A DNA stretch of 64,000 nucleotides. Source: Setophaga petechia (taxonomy: Eukaryota > Chordata > Aves > Passeriformes > Parulidae). Shown piece after piece: positions 26,063-40,500 of the stretch. Position 1 is the first letter of the stretch; each line of letters opens with the position of its first letter. The stretch covers positions 3,906,001 to 3,970,000 of the forward strand of contig JANCRA010000012.1 of assembly GCA_024362935.1 (NCBI GenBank), in the 5' to 3' direction. The notes under the pieces are model-generated. The model was not told the DNA's origin. It searched no databases and saw only the letters and a program-made list of their open reading frames with translations. A program made the translations under genes and the position numbers.

Positions 26063-27675
26063 CTGAGAAACAGGGACTATGCAGGAAAAGAAAATTGTAA
26101 TTAAAAATGTAGGAGATGTATTAATTAACATTATACTTACAGATCAATCATCTAGGAAGTATTTTTGTGTGTAGTACTCAAAGATAAAATATTCTGCTAT
26201 TGTCAGCAAGCTTACATTTTTTCAAATGTGGAAAACAGCACCTGCTTAACTCTCAGTAAAATGTAGAAAGAAATTGTTCACCCAGACTTTATATATTTTT
26301 GCTCTTGTATCCAAAATAGCATACATAAACTTGTTTGTACTTGAATTTCATACCCAGACTTAAAAATGGTAATAATATTTCAGTCAGACATAGAGATTAA
26401 AGTATATCAAAATATATGTGCAAATGCTAGTTAAAGCAAAGCCTTTGTCAAAAGGAGAACCTAAGGTTTCTGACCTGATATAGCTACTAGATGGAGCAGA
26501 AAAATTGTCAGAGTAGCAATTTTGCATTTGGGCATTTGGGAATTGCAGAATTATGCTACTTTTGTTTTTTTTCCATTTGCATGGACACCTTGGAAAACCA
26601 AAATTTCTAAAAATCTTTGTTTTGGATATTTAATTTATACTTGCAATAAAATAAAATTCTCCTAATGAGAGGATTGTCATTATCTCTAAAAGTGGAACGT
26701 AGTCTATTAATCCCATTTAGCTTCTGTCCAAACCACTGATGTTCCCTTCAACTAACATTGTCCATGGCTACATAATACTCCTTTTCTGCCTTTTCATTAT
26801 ATATAGAAACAAAAGATTTAATTGCATCTATTTCTCCAAAATATGATCAATAATTCTAAATGTAGTCTGTTACTTGGTTGAGATTTGCTTGAAACAACAT
26901 AAGTTGTACATAATGGGACTTATTTCTATGACAGAAACTAGTACTTTGAAAAACTTGTGTCACTGTGTTAGGCATCATGAAAGCTGTATACTTTACAAAT
27001 CACCCATGGTGTCAAAAAGCAAAAATGTTTGTAAATAAAATGCCTTTTTTTTTTTTCTTTGTTTCCCCCTAATAAGCACAGAAGGAAGTATGTTTGTTTC
27101 CTTTTTTGGGGGAGCAGAGTAATATTTTTTCTGAATGTTTTGTATTTCCTATATTTATTACTGTTTCTATCCATTCACTTCTGAGTATACGACAAAATAT
27201 TTTTTTTTGCCCTGTGTTAAGGATCATGACAGGAATCTTTAATTAATAACAAACTGCACTTGAAGCCAAAAAACCAGGGACACGTGATGTGAAACTCTGC
27301 ATTCTTTGCAGTCCTGGGCGTCCAGTAGAAATTTAAATTCATGGCAGCAGGCTGTAATGCTGAAGCAAAAGGAACACAGTTTATTTGGGTTCTGGTCCTG
27401 CTTACTGTTGAAAAGCTCTGTATATTTTTTACAGAAAAATGCATGTCTTCTTTTAGAAATAATGAACAACAGAGTTTTCAAGGCCAAGATCCTTGGTGCC
27501 ACTACAGAATGACAGATATTTCACGTCAATTCCCAGTTCTACAGCTCAGGAGGAAATGAAACAGCTTTGACACTTATATATCAAAAGCACAGAAAACCCA
27601 TGTAAACACATATTCAGAGTAGAAATAAGAATGAACAGAAAATATTTTTAGTGGTGATAGAGAGATGTTGGCAAC
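26063..27675. other. Interval between two solo LTRs, nothing recognised
   Basis: AT-rich single-copy-looking DNA. It does not read as a retroviral internal region: no long frames and no protease, RT or integrase motifs. The two LTRs are therefore separate insertions and not one provirus. Confidence 0.55.
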
Positions 27676-28266
27676 TAAGTACCATGCAGCTGCTCACTCA
27701 TACCTGCCCCCTCCCTGTCTCAGTGGGATGGGGAGGAGAACTGGAAAAAAAAGGTAAAAGACATGGGCTAAGACAATAATTAATTAATTGAAATAATTTA
27801 ATGATTGAAATAATCATTATAATTATTAATAATAATAAATACAAATAGTAGCAAAGAAAAGGGACACAGCAAAACCAGAGAGGAATAAAATCCAAGAGAA
27901 ACAAGTGGTGCCCAATGCAGTTGCTCACCACCTGGCTGATACCCAGCCTGGCTTGAGAAACTGTTAACCCCTACTGGCCAACTCCCCCCAGTTTAAACAC
28001 TGGGCATGACATTTTATGGTGCTGAATACACACTTTGACCAGTTTAGGTCAGCTGTCCCAGCTGTGCTCCCTCCCAGCTCCTTGCGTAGCTTCTCACTGG
28101 CAGAGCATGGGACACTGAAAAGTCCTTGACTTAGGGTCAGCACTACTCAGCAACAGCCCAAACATCAATATCACTGTGTTATCATTATTCTGTACCAAAT
28201 CCAAAACACAGCAGTGTACCAGCCACTAGGAACAAAATTAACTCTATCCCAGACAAAATAAGAACT
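27676..28266 (-). mobile_element. Second, more decayed solo LTR of a related family, minus strand
   Basis: Read on the minus strand it shares, in the same order, the phrases GGGATAGAGTTAATTTTGTTC, TCAAGGACTTTTCAG, GGACAGCTGACC, AAACTGGGGGGAGTTGGCCA and a final CCCATCCCACTGAG with the LTR at 25474-26062 or with the avian LTR type. The TATA position is degraded (GTTTAAAC). An AT-only stretch (27776-27840) replaces the ATT-rich R/U5 spacer. The end at 27676 is ragged. Confidence 0.65.
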
Positions 28267-28842
28267 ATTCATAAGGCATGTTTCTGTCTTGTGAATTTAG
28301 CCCACTGTAAAGGGAACTTTGCTGTTTTGCTGGTGTCAAAACATACACATAGCTTTTGAGAAGACAATGAAATGTGTTTTGCTGGCAGAGTCATTCACAG
28401 CATCATCAATTCTGTGAGTGTTCTCTGTATCCTGCAAATACTGAGTCAGGAAAATGTCCCTTCGACTGTGTTTACATCCTTTTATGCTCATTTTAAAAAG
28501 ATTAAAATTAAGGTATCAAGCTTTCTAAAATGGCAAATTTGAAAAAGAAAAAACAAACCAAACTTAAGCTAAAATATTTGCTGTAACATATTTATTATTT
28601 CTATTCATACCTTAATTTTTGATGCTTGATTATACAGATCAATCTACCACAAAAGACATTACCATGTGAGTTGTGTAAATAACCAAAAATATAGAAATTT
28701 TGAATGTTGATATTCACAAAAGAATTTTGATGAATTACTTCTGGACTATTTTTCAAATAATTAAGAAAAAAAATTAAAGTTTCTCAGTTCTCTTATGAAT
28801 ATTCTGAAAAAGAAAACAAAATCACTCCCAACTTTTGAATCA
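28267..28842. other. Intergenic, nothing recognised
   Basis: AT-rich interval between an LTR and a CR1 copy. No feature was recognised. Confidence 0.5.
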
Positions 28843-29238
28843 GTGAATCAATTAGGTTGGAAAAGACCTCTGAAATCATTGAGTCCTACCTGTGACAACA
28901 AACCATGGCACTGAGTGCCATCTCCAGTCCTTCCTTAAACACCACTGGAGACAGTGACTTTGCAACCTCACAGGCTGTAATATCTAATCTTCTTTCTGTG
29001 AAGAATTTTTTCCTGATGTCCAACCTAGACCTCCCCTGGCAGCTTGAGATTTTGTGTTCTTGTCCTGTCACTCTGTACCTGGGGGATGAAGCTGGGCCTT
29101 ACCTGGCTATCCCCTCCTTTCAGGCACTTGTAGAGTGTGATAAAGTCTCCCCTGAGCTCCTCTTCTCCAGGCTGAAGACCCTCAGCTCCCTGGGACACTC
29201 CTCACAGGACACAGGACATGTGCTTTGTTCCACTTCAG
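28843..29238 (-). mobile_element. CR1 LINE 3' end, minus strand, 5'-truncated
   Basis: Read on + it begins GAATCAATTAGGTTGGAAAAG, then ACCTCTGAAATCATTGAGTC, and later CTCCTCTTCTCCAGGCTGAAG, the antisense of the avian CR1 3' region. The plus-strand 131-codon open frame here (28905-29300) is antisense CR1 and not a gene. Confidence 0.9.
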
Positions 29239-32200
29239 TCACAGATCAAAAGATTACTTTCCAGCTGACATCTCTGACTGAACACAACAACTGCTGCTGA
29301 GATTTGCTCAGGTGTGGCAGATGAAAATCAGCTGTGTTAGGATCAGTCAAATGAAACAGACACTGCTACCTAGAGAGTGGATAGAACGGTACACACTGTC
29401 TCTTTAGATAGAATCCTACCAAAATGTGTGTCAAATAATAACAATAGAAACTTCAAAATAATTTGTACATTAAATATTTAAACATTTGCTACGGAAAGAA
29501 GCAGGGATATTCAATGTGTGTTGGAAAAAGATCTTGAATTCTGTTGAACCCATTAATTTGTGCAACTAATTGATGTTCTATGAGTGGTGTTCATTATCAG
29601 TGAGAATACAGCACTATGTTACAAATGAAATGCAATTATAAGAAGTTTGCTTTTCCTTCATTTAGAAAAGCTTTCCAGTCTGTGCAACTTTTCCTTTTGC
29701 AATATTGAATATTTTGCTTTAAACATAACATGTGGTGGATCTTCTTTGGTTTAGTTATTTAAAAGGAAAACCCAAACCAACAACTATAGGATCAAGACCT
29801 CTCCAAAAATGTGGGACCTTATATGTGTGTAAATGCAGTTTTGTTTGAACTGGACAGAGATCTCTTGACACATCTCTAATCTCTAAATGCACTAAAGCAG
29901 ATTTGCTCTTCCTTCTGTGATCTCTCTGCATCTACCATTGCCTGGCATGCCATTACACATACTGCAGGCCTGTTTAAAACCTGAAATATTGCAAATTCTG
30001 TCCCAGGTTTGAAGTTATTCATTTTTTACAGGAAGTTTAAAATTATCTTTTTTTATTATGTGAACCTGAAAATAACAAATCTTATTGTATTAACATTTAG
30101 ACCTGTGAGGCACATTCATAGTATGACTTTGCCTAAATTATCCAAGTTTTATACTCAGTGGGATATGCAGTCAGTGTAGTTTCTGCTCCTAAGGATGCAT
30201 GTAAAATTATGTGTGAGAAAGTGTGCCTCTGATTCTTGAAAGGAGAGGAATCCATTTCCTTAAAACAGGTTAAAACAAAAACCCCACACTAACCTATTAA
30301 TAATACAAAGTCCAAAAGATGAAAGGGTAAGTGGCAGCTGTCTGTCACCCTATGATTTTTGGGATGACCATTTTCAGACACCTATAACTAACTTTTTAAT
30401 AGAGTTATTTAAGCAAGAATTTATTGCTTCACTCTCAGCAATGTATTTTACACAAGCATTTCATGTACCTGTCCAGCAGATTGCTAAGTTTCCTGTCACT
30501 GGAAGCAATGGTCTATTTGCTCCCTTTTGCTTGTCTTTCTGGAATTGCCTGCCAAGGAAGGATTAGCATCCTGAGCTAAAGGAGATAGTGGCATTGCCTC
30601 TTTCTCGTTAGGATGCCACTGAGATGGAAGGGTGAACTAGCAGCTTGCAAAATCCTTCTTTAGCTACTGACTATCCCAAACTCCTTTGCTCCATCCTGTT
30701 TCCACATGGTCTTATCCATTTTCAAGGTTATGACCACTTCTTTGAATTTAGCTCCTTCTTCTGCACTCATATTTCAGTTTTCCCCTCCTCTCCCCCCATC
30801 TCCCCTTTGTGAGCAGGCTTTCTGCCACTCCATGTCCACAGCTTGGGATCCTGCCAAGACAACTGAGACAGCAAGTCTGGAAATTGCCTATACAGCTTTG
30901 CTTTGCTAGACTGGAAAATTTTAAAAAATACTCTGGAAAGATTTATACAATGGATTGGCAGCTGATTAACAGAAAAACACACCCAGGAGCCAAAATGAAT
31001 TTTGAGTACTGTAGAAGGATGCCAGCTTAACAAAGCTATCCACAGGGCAGGTACAGGACAGGGACCAACTCCACCAGCTTCTGCCACCCTCTCTGGGGAA
31101 ATCTGATGACTGTGATGAGAAACAGTCACTGTCCCTGGATGTGATATTTCATTGTAGCAAGACCTGAGGGTGAAAGAGTAAAGGAAACAGTCTCATGAGC
31201 AATATATGTGTCTCTTTAGGCTTTTTCCTTCTCTGAAGTTCATGGCAGCAGTTTGGATCTCATTAGCATTTAGAGTAGGTCGGACTCATACCACCACTCT
31301 GATGTTTTTAATTGCTCAGCAGAACATTTTTTCATCCAAAGAAGATTAAAGTCATGTGACAAAAATGTTCAAATCCATCTAACTTCAGGTAGGTTGTCTG
31401 TTAAATAATACTCTACTGAGATCAAAAGGATGGACAAGTGATCCCTGGACAGCAAACACATCTATGGTAAAAAAAAAAAAAGGCATCACATAATGAAGAT
31501 ATTTTCCACTTAGTTATTTTAATATACACAAAGAGAGTTAAGTCCAGTGTCATTCTTAATATGTCACAAACTTTGGCACTTTTTTGTTGTTCCTTGTGAA
31601 CTCCTTTATTTTCAGCATTGAAAACAGAATATTACAAGCATTTTAAAACCACCAGCAATATGTTATCAGCCATTACTGTATTTTGTGCTCCCCTGTATTC
31701 TCTAGTGTATGCTTTGTTTACTAAATTACAGTAATTCTAAGTAATTCTTTTGAAATAGCAGTAGGAATAATTGCTCTGATTTATATTATTCCAGTTTTGC
31801 AGTTTTCTCTTAGTATTTTCAAGCAAAAATCCATTTGAAGCACTGAACCAACAACATCTTTCTTGTTTCTGCATTAGTTTTGAAAGTACTGGGTTTTGAT
31901 GAACTGAATGTTCATAGATTTAAAAATATATTAATAGAAAACTAAGTTAAAACACACTGAAGTTTTGTTGCCTGCGTGTAACACATTCTGGGAGCTTTTT
32001 AAGAGCCCAAAGCCTCAACCAGGTATTTAAAAGAATTACTTGAAGTTTTCAATCAGACTTTTTTTCAGCAGAAAACTGGTTTCAATCAAAGCTGCTCTTG
32101 TAAAATACTGACTAGCTTCAGCTAATTTTATTTTTAACAACTGACCTCTGAAAAGTAAAACATTCTCTTTTTCAGGCAAAAATATAAAAACATTGACCCA

Positions 32201-35200
32201 AAGTAAATTGGGAAAAGTTACTGCATTAGATAAAAATATGTTGCTCCTTATTCCCCGGTATGACTTTAGGTTGTCTTCCAAATGATAACTAGGCCATTCT
32301 CATGTCTTTGTATTTCAATTCTACTTTCTACTTTGGGAAACATATCATCACTTCCAATGAAAACTGCCTAAAACTAGTCAGAATAGACTCTTATTTCTGT
32401 GGGAAATATTCTATATTTTCTTACCCCCAAACCAAATAGTCTATTAGATAAAAGTCAAAACCTCGTTGACACAGATAGTATAGTAAGTTACTGATAGTAT
32501 TTTTTAATGAAAATATAATTAGAACTTACTTTTCCTTATATAAAAAAAAAATTATATGTCTGTTGTTAGTTCTCATTTTTTCTTCCCTCTTTGTAGATTT
32601 AAATTGTTCCAAGCTGTGTTTTATTTTGCAAAATTTGCTGTGGATAATGTCTGACACTCCCATGGCCTTGGGATGGTTGGTACAACAACTTGTGCTCCTT
32701 CTCCTATGGTAGAGGGCACAGGAAAATTCACTTTAGGAGTACAGATCATTCCATAAGGAATATGAACGTAAGACCTATATCCAGATATCTGTGCTTTGCA
32801 GGCTTGGGTAACACAAGGAAGTAGTATTTTAAAATTTAATTTGGAGAATATGTATTTTCCTGTCTTTAAACTTCTGTTGTGCTTTTTCTCATTTTAAAGG
32901 ACAGCAAAGTAAATTTTTGTAAATTTCTGGAAATAATAGAATAAGTCTTTGCTTTCACTAAGACTTAATTAGATAATTTAACACAATATTAAACTTACTA
33001 TGAAGCTTTATAAAAATTTTCATCTCCAAGCAGCTTTCCTGTTCAGATATATGAAAGTGCATCTAAACCAATAAAGCCTGATTCAGGAAATGATGGACTC
33101 ATTTGCATCCTGGCCAGAATATCAATCAATAGCTTTCATTTTGTTTAAAGGCCAGGGGCCAAATTAGAGTTTTAAAAGTCCTTGTAAAACCTTTGGGTAA
33201 TTTTGAGATTGAATCTAATGAAAGATTAATGAATACAGGCATCCATTTCTAGCCCATCTATTTACATATGACTTCTACCTTAAGTCCTGCAGAGTGGCAA
33301 TCAAAGTGAATCAGTCTGCTTCTGCAGATAGTGCTGACTGGCTAAGAATAGCTCCTGCTACCATAGCAGTCTCTTCTTTTCTGTGCTTGCAACAAAAGTC
33401 TACAAAGCCAGATATAAGGAACAGCAGGTGCACTCTGTGTTTATCACTCCTAAAAAATTTACCAGAATTTCCTCTCTAAATATTGGAATCATAGTAAATA
33501 CTAGATGTGGGTGTATCATCACACAATGGCTCCTACAAGCTACAGACATGGAGAAAAATTCCCACTGGTGAATGAGAGCACAATACTCTTTGAATGATAA
33601 ATTTATATTTCCAAACAAGCTGCTGGGTATGTTTGGTTACATGATTCTTTTTGCAGTCATAATCACTAGACTGACTAATCTGAAGTTTTTTATTCTGTGT
33701 AATAAATACATCTAATTAATTTCACTTTTCAATATTATTTGAGCTGCAGAAAGAACACATATTTTCACTAGTGCTACTTTATTTATTTTCATGAAACACT
33801 CGATTTGCTTTCTTTTTAAGGTAGACTAAATATTCCTGATCTGAAATTTTCTTATAAGAATAGCAGCCGAAGTTTTTGTTTGGTCTTTTTTTTCATATGA
33901 AAATAGTTATTTTTATTTTAGGTCCCACACAAAAAGAATAAATTGTCTTTTTTGTCATCCAAGTTGCATGATGTTTCTCCTACTACTTAACTAAACTTAA
34001 ACTTCATGACAACCCACCCCTCAATTTCCTCTGAATTATATTTCACTGTGGAAATGTTACTTTGAGGCACAGAAATTATGAGAACTTATTATTTTCTAGC
34101 CTATTTTCTGAAATAGGGATGTAATATCTTAACATGAAGAAAATTTTTTTAAGTAACCTTTTTACAGATGGTCCTTTTCCTTGTACCTTCAGAAATTAAA
34201 CTTTACATATAAAATCAAAAAAATTTTCAGAGCACGCTATTCTTTTGCTCTTTCTCCAGATAATTAGATGATGTATATTTTCTTTGTCCTGATCTTCACC
34301 AAATATCTTAGTGTATCTGAATAGTTTTCAATCATTCCCTCTCTTTCAAGCCAGATCCCAGTCACTCTTACCCTCTGTGAATCACCACTCCAGGGACTGG
34401 GGGCTCCTGCTAGTTATGCATTGATGAGTCCTTTTATTATTACCAGTGCTAAGCAGAGAAGTCACTGATATTGAAGAAGTGATTTTACAGAGTTCTGTTC
34501 ATTCTACTAGAAATTAATTTTTTTAGTAGACTTAGGGATTAAATGTAAAAAGAATAAAAATTCGTCCCAGGTATCTTTTTGAATGGGATTAAAGATCTTA
34601 AAACAATAAATCGAAAGCTTTACTCATGCTGTATATACAAAAATGAAAAGGAATATTCTGTTGCATCTGAGTAAAAGAATGTTAATATCTTGATTTGTTC
34701 TAGAAAATTTAAGGCATTTTATACCAGGCTCAAGAAAAAGTACACTTTAAGAGACATAATATACAGATGGAGGAAAGCTACAACAGCAATGTACCAGTCC
34801 TAAAAATACCAAAGATTAGTAAAAAAGCAGAACTACATTCAATTCAATTCCTGATCCAACTGGAATTTTAGAGTTAAGAGCATGAGAGAAGTAACCACCA
34901 CAAAAGTAGTGTGCAGTAAGAATTACCACTCGCTCAAGGAGCTCTCCTCAGTTTCCCTCTCAAGGCTGCACAGAAGAATCAGGTGCCCAGACAAAGGAGG
35001 ACGTCCCTATCCCGGGGGGAATCTGGGAGTGGCAGGGTAAGATTGCACACAGGAACCCACACCCGGTGAGTGAAGAGGTGAAGCAGCCATGGGCAGATTT
35101 TTAGTGAGATATTCAGGAGACCAGAACCAGAACAGGTCACTGGGAGCTGCAGCAATGAGATGCATCATTCTGTGACTACCCTCAAGGCCCAAAAACCTTT

Positions 35201-37077
35201 GGATTGATCCTGGCACTACTAAATTCTGTGCAGCACTGACTTGTGCTGTAAACAGGCAGCCAAGTCCCATTGGTCTCCATGGAAAAGCACCTCAGGATTT
35301 TTCCTTTGTGAAGAAACTGAATTAAACATATATGAAAGAATACATATAAAACACAACATCTTTAGTTAAAAATGGAGAAACTCTTAGTACAATCTTCCTT
35401 CTTATAGCTAGCTCATTACAGCTACTCTTATTTTCTGAGGGTAGATACAGTTTCTCAGTGTGATTATATAAAATCCCTAGAGCACTATGTCATGACATGT
35501 AGATATTTCTATAAATAAGTTACATACTAGAATTGTCTGAGGGAGCCACAAGGTCTAAAAAAGCATATTGTACTAGGAAGTTCTGAAATCTGTGTGATCC
35601 TGGCATCCAAATTATGTTTGTTAAAGCACTAATCTGTTCCACTCCAAAGCTCAAAGAGACTGCTGCTTAATGTGTGAAACAAAAGATGCACAAGTGCTCC
35701 CCTCAGAAGGGTGCCCAAAACATTGCTCACAAGAAAAGTTCTGCTTCCTTGTGATCACAATTGTTTTCTCTGTGTAAGCAGTTAAAAGCAATCATATGCT
35801 CAATATCTCAAGCTCTTACTTGAGACCTTGTCATCTAGCAGAGATGACACAACACAATCAAAAAAGGCAGACATTTGACAAGATGATGTGCTGGAGCCTT
35901 GTCTGCTCTTTCCAACTACATTAGATTATCTAGAAGAAGACATCATCCCACCACTGTCTTCTTGCAGTTCTCATTGCTTTTTGAAACTCTGACACCACTC
36001 TGCTAGGATTACCTCCCTCATACATGGAACTTGTTCACTTTATCCAGGAAATGAAGTCTGGTAAAGAAATACACAGACTTTTAGTGATAGAGAATTTTTG
36101 CAATTAATTTTGAATAAAAGCAGAAATATTTTAAATCCCAATTGTCTTGAAAAGTGAGCAACAAACTAAATCAAAAGCTTTTCATGTCCTTTTACCCTTT
36201 TCTTTCAGATATTACCATTTACCTCTACATATTACATCATTTACCTCCAGACAAGACATTTTTCACCTAAGTGAGTCCAATAACTGAAATAAATAAGGTT
36301 TATGAAGATGATATTCTGTGAACCATGTAAATGAATTTATCCAAACTCAGAGCTCCACAATGTAGATATAAATATCTGACCTTGTTCTCCCACAGACTTT
36401 TTTTAATCTGTGGAGAAAAAAATATTCTTCTTGCATGTTATTCATCTCATGTCAAAGTAGGCAACCAAAATAAATCAAATTAATTGGACTCTAAATTGTC
36501 ATTTTTATCAGTGATATAAAGGGATGTTAGGGACACTATCTCAGATGTAGAAAGCTACAATGTAGATATTTAAAGTTAGACGAAATGAATCTCATCTCAT
36601 CAGAAAATGAATCCTATAAAAAATGTCTATTTAAGAGCTAGTCTTTAGAAGAGGTTGTGACACCCAATATTTTACTATCTGATTTACTTCGATGAACCAA
36701 TTATAACTTTACAGACTTCTGCAGTTCCTCTTTCAATTGTCAGCTCTAAAAAGCTTTTGTATTATAATTTATTTGCTAATCCAATAAAAATTATTGCACT
36801 TTGATCCCTGTCCTCTTCTCCTCTCCTCCTCTGTAACTGAAAAGCTTCTGCTCTTCATTTCTTTTGGTCCTGCTGATTATATTAGCTTTTATCTTGCAGA
36901 ATTCTGAGGTTGATACACCAATATATCAGATAAGTCATAAAAATTTAAGGTGTCAAGGAAGGAAAAAACCTTTCCTTCTGGATTTCTTAACAATTTTTAA
37001 AATGCTGCTAACTTTTCAAATTTTAGTTTAAAAACAGAAGATGTTTTTTCAGAAAGTTATTAAATTATATTCCCAAC
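29239..37077. other. Intergenic region, third part
   Basis: Long AT-rich stretch without a supported gene. A GC-enriched patch near 34930-35280 (87-codon minus frame) matches nothing I recognise. The remaining open frames are short and domain-free. Confidence 0.5.
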
Positions 37078-37502
37078 TGTCCTGATCTCAGCCCATCAGT
37101 GGGATGGGGCATGGCCAATTTCATAATGCTACTCAACACCGCTCCATATCTTTGCCGGAGTGGGGAAAGAAGGACTTTCCCTTCTGGCGGGGGGAATAGC
37201 GGCATGGTGGGGAACGTGTTTGTCAGTATCTGTCTCAGTTCTCCGTGTAAATCGTTCCTTTGTCTTATACCTTTTATTATTAATATTGTTGCAGTTACAG
37301 TTAGTTTTCTTATTTCTGTTTCCAGCAAATTGTTCTTATCTCACCCCGTGATTTGCAGCTTTTGTGCCTCCAATTCTCGACTCCATCCTCAGAGCAGGAA
37401 GGGGGAGGGCAGGTGGGGGAAACGAGCGAGTGAGCAGCATCTGCTTTGGGAGACTCTCCGTGGGGACCCTGAATTGGGAAGCACTAATCCGAAACCATGG
37501 CA
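37078..37502 (+). mobile_element. Third LTR fragment, plus strand
   Basis: The right half is LTR-like in the + direction: CCTTTTATTATTAATATTG (37268-37286), AAATTGTTCTTATCTCACCCC (37327-37347), a GATTCTC-like GC-rich U5 with GGGGGAGGGCAGGTGGGGG, and a final GAAACCATGGCA. That order mirrors the avian LTR type seen on minus at 25.5 and 27.7 kb. The left boundary (TG at 37078) is a guess. The 177-codon open frame at 37099-37632 starts in the LTR and runs past its end; it has no domain. Confidence 0.55.
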
Positions 37503-40500
37503 ACGGTACGCTCAGCAATGTGAATGTCATTTCATTTCATCCAATAAAAGATACATTCTTACAAATGAGTTAGTTAAAATGAATTGTGGCTCTAACTTAA
37601 GGCGGTTCTACTCCTCTCTGCCTCTGGATTGACAGAACAGCTGCTATTGGAGCTGTAATATCTCTGCAAAGGGTTAGCAATACCTTCTTTCACCCATTGA
37701 ACAGCAATGCTTGACCCAGAGCAGTTCTTTATAGCTCTGGCAATTTTACATGGAAATAAATATGTGGCTGGAGTGGACAGTGATGGACAGGGTCTTTTAA
37801 AGTCAGCTTTCATACTGAAGATAAAATGTAGTTTGGTGGTGTTATGCTATTGCCCTGGGTTTCCCCGCAGTCAGTAAATGGAAATGTCCTCAGATGATAA
37901 ATAATTTCAACTATTTTTGGCACTCATAATAGCATGAGATGAGAAGGGCATCATCCAAAGATAGCTGTCTTTATTACTTAGGAGGAAGTCTAGACAACCC
38001 TGCTACATGTTGTAGTTTTGAAGAGCTGAATTTGACAGAGATAATCTTATTATAAATCTTTTAGGATTAATTTGGGTATGCAGATTTAAATACCCTTGTG
38101 AACATATAAAAAAAGTGAATGTACAATAAGAGTTCATCTGGTTGAGAAAGGAATTTAGCAGTGCCTGGTGAGTCATAAACATACTGCCAGAAACTAGCAT
38201 AGCAATTATTTATGTATTTATGTATTTTTCTTAGAAAAATGGAAATAGGTAACTGTGCTAAGAATTAGTAGATGACACTGAAGCCTTTTGGAAGACAATT
38301 GGTATTTTTAACTCTTTAAACAAATTTTGAACAATAAATTAACCTTATGGGACCTATCAAGACCAGGGCTGGACTTTTCAGATTTTTCAGAGGAAAATAC
38401 AACACCTGCATAGGGAAGTACTCTGTGAGACAAACACACAGAGTCAGCTTTGCAGGCTTCTGGCCTGGATACCAAGGCAGGAGAAGCCTGTGCCCTGCTC
38501 CCACCAATGCATGCAAAGATTAATACTCTGAACTTCACAGAAAGAATCTGCCATCATCAGGGGCTCCTACTGGTCAGCCTAGTACATCTCTACATGTCCC
38601 TTGTGATGCTTTCAGCTCTTCATCTACTACCCCTCCAAATGTGTTACTGTAGATTTCCAAATATTTTGTGTGTGTTTATCATAATAACTAAAACTAGCTA
38701 CCCTGGATTCCCTAGAGGAGGCCAATGATATTAAAGCCTAAGTAAAGCAAACAGCTTTACTTAGGCACACAACTTTCACAGGAAAGGGTAAACACTGAAC
38801 ATTTCTAACGGTTCTGAATTTCCTGCCCTAGAACAAACTTCTGGAATCTGAAGTTCTGTTGCAGACAGCCAGACCTGCAGCTGGAAGCATCTTTGTAGCA
38901 TCAGCTGCACTACTTTAGCTTTCTCAAACCCATGTTTCTACTGATTTCATGAATGGTAATTCCTGGTATGGCTTATGATAACTGAGTTCCAGTGTCCCTC
39001 CCAAATATTTCATCTTTTGTGGGAGATATTCTCAGGGAGAGTTTTACTTCTGTACCTTCAGAGATAGAAAATTAGACTGGTTTAATGTGTATTAACATCA
39101 CTGCATTACTCCTTTGAAGATATTCTAAAGTTATTTTAGAGACTGAACTCTCTCACCAAGCGAGCACCTAAAACTAGATCTTCTACCTGATGGAAACAGA
39201 AATATATTTTTGTTTTCTGCCTCAAAAATGTCAAACTTCTACAACCAACATGTATCTATAAACAGTGACTGACTAAATATAGAGTCTGGGAACATTTGAG
39301 ATATTTCTGTGTTTGTCACTGAGTTGATGGGACCAAAGCCAATTGTTGTCTGGATATACATCACAGTGACTTTAGGTGACTTCAGTAAGAGTTCAGACTA
39401 GAAACCTCACCTCAGATGAGAGTTCAGAACCTGCAGAACCAACCTGGAAACTCTTTAAATATCAGCAAAATCAGAGCCCAGGGCTTTCATAAAAATCTCA
39501 CACATTTGAGTGAAAAAGTTTTAGAAAATTGAAATCCACATCTAAAGACAGAAAAAATAACATAACGGCAATTTCCCTCCAACTTTGAGACAAGACATGT
39601 TTCCAGTTTGGTTTGAGGAACCCATGGATGTTTCCATGCTGAGTGGCACGCTTGGCTCTAGCAGCCTGGATGTGAGGCAGCTCATGCTGAACCCCTGCAG
39701 TTTTTAGCAGACATTGAAGGTAAATCATGCCTATTTGGGATCTCAGAAGCTGATTGAGCAGAGTGTCACGCAGAGACCAGAGGTAACTAAGCCAGGCCTT
39801 GATTGCACAAATAAAGTCAGAGCTTTTTGCCATTAGAGAAGATTTTTAACATTCCATAAATTTTTTTAAGATGCAAATTTGCAAGTCCATTAGTGCCCCA
39901 TAAACAAAATTCTCCATATTTTTTTTCTTTTCATTACAATTATTTGTTCCTTATCTGTGAAAGTCAGTACAGTTGAAAGGAAAAAACACACCATGAAATA
40001 ATTTTATTTTCCAGAGCCAATGATGGTCCTATTACATTAACCCTGTGGTAGTTTCACACTTAGTTAACTATATTTCAGTGAACACAGATATTTATTGCCT
40101 CTTGAAGAAAATACTGACTTCAGGTTTTCCTTGTCAATAACTTATCTTTGGTCAATAGTTTATCTTACAGAGAATTTAAAGATCTCACCAAAAGTAGATC
40201 TCTGATTATTATTTACATGTGCACAACACATAGAAATCCATATTCATTAAAGTGATAAGTTCTCTCTTATACAATAAAGTATATTTGTAACAGAGGAATT
40301 TTTTACTAATTCAAGTGTTTACCTGTGTTAGTTTTGTCAAATACTTGATGATCTCCACTTACAACTTGAGTGATTAAGGCTTGATTTCACTAGAAAAAAT
40401 TTGCAAGAACAGTCATGAATGTTCACAGTTGCAATATTCTGATTTACAACAAAGGAAATCAGTTTTATCTCCTTTCTGATCAGTCATAATGTCAGATGCG

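Noticed and set aside
28905..29300. 131-codon plus-strand frame
   Set aside because: Antisense reading of a CR1 3' end.
37099..37632. 177-codon plus-strand frame
   Set aside because: It starts in an LTR fragment and runs past it, with no recognisable domain and no supporting splice or poly(A) context.
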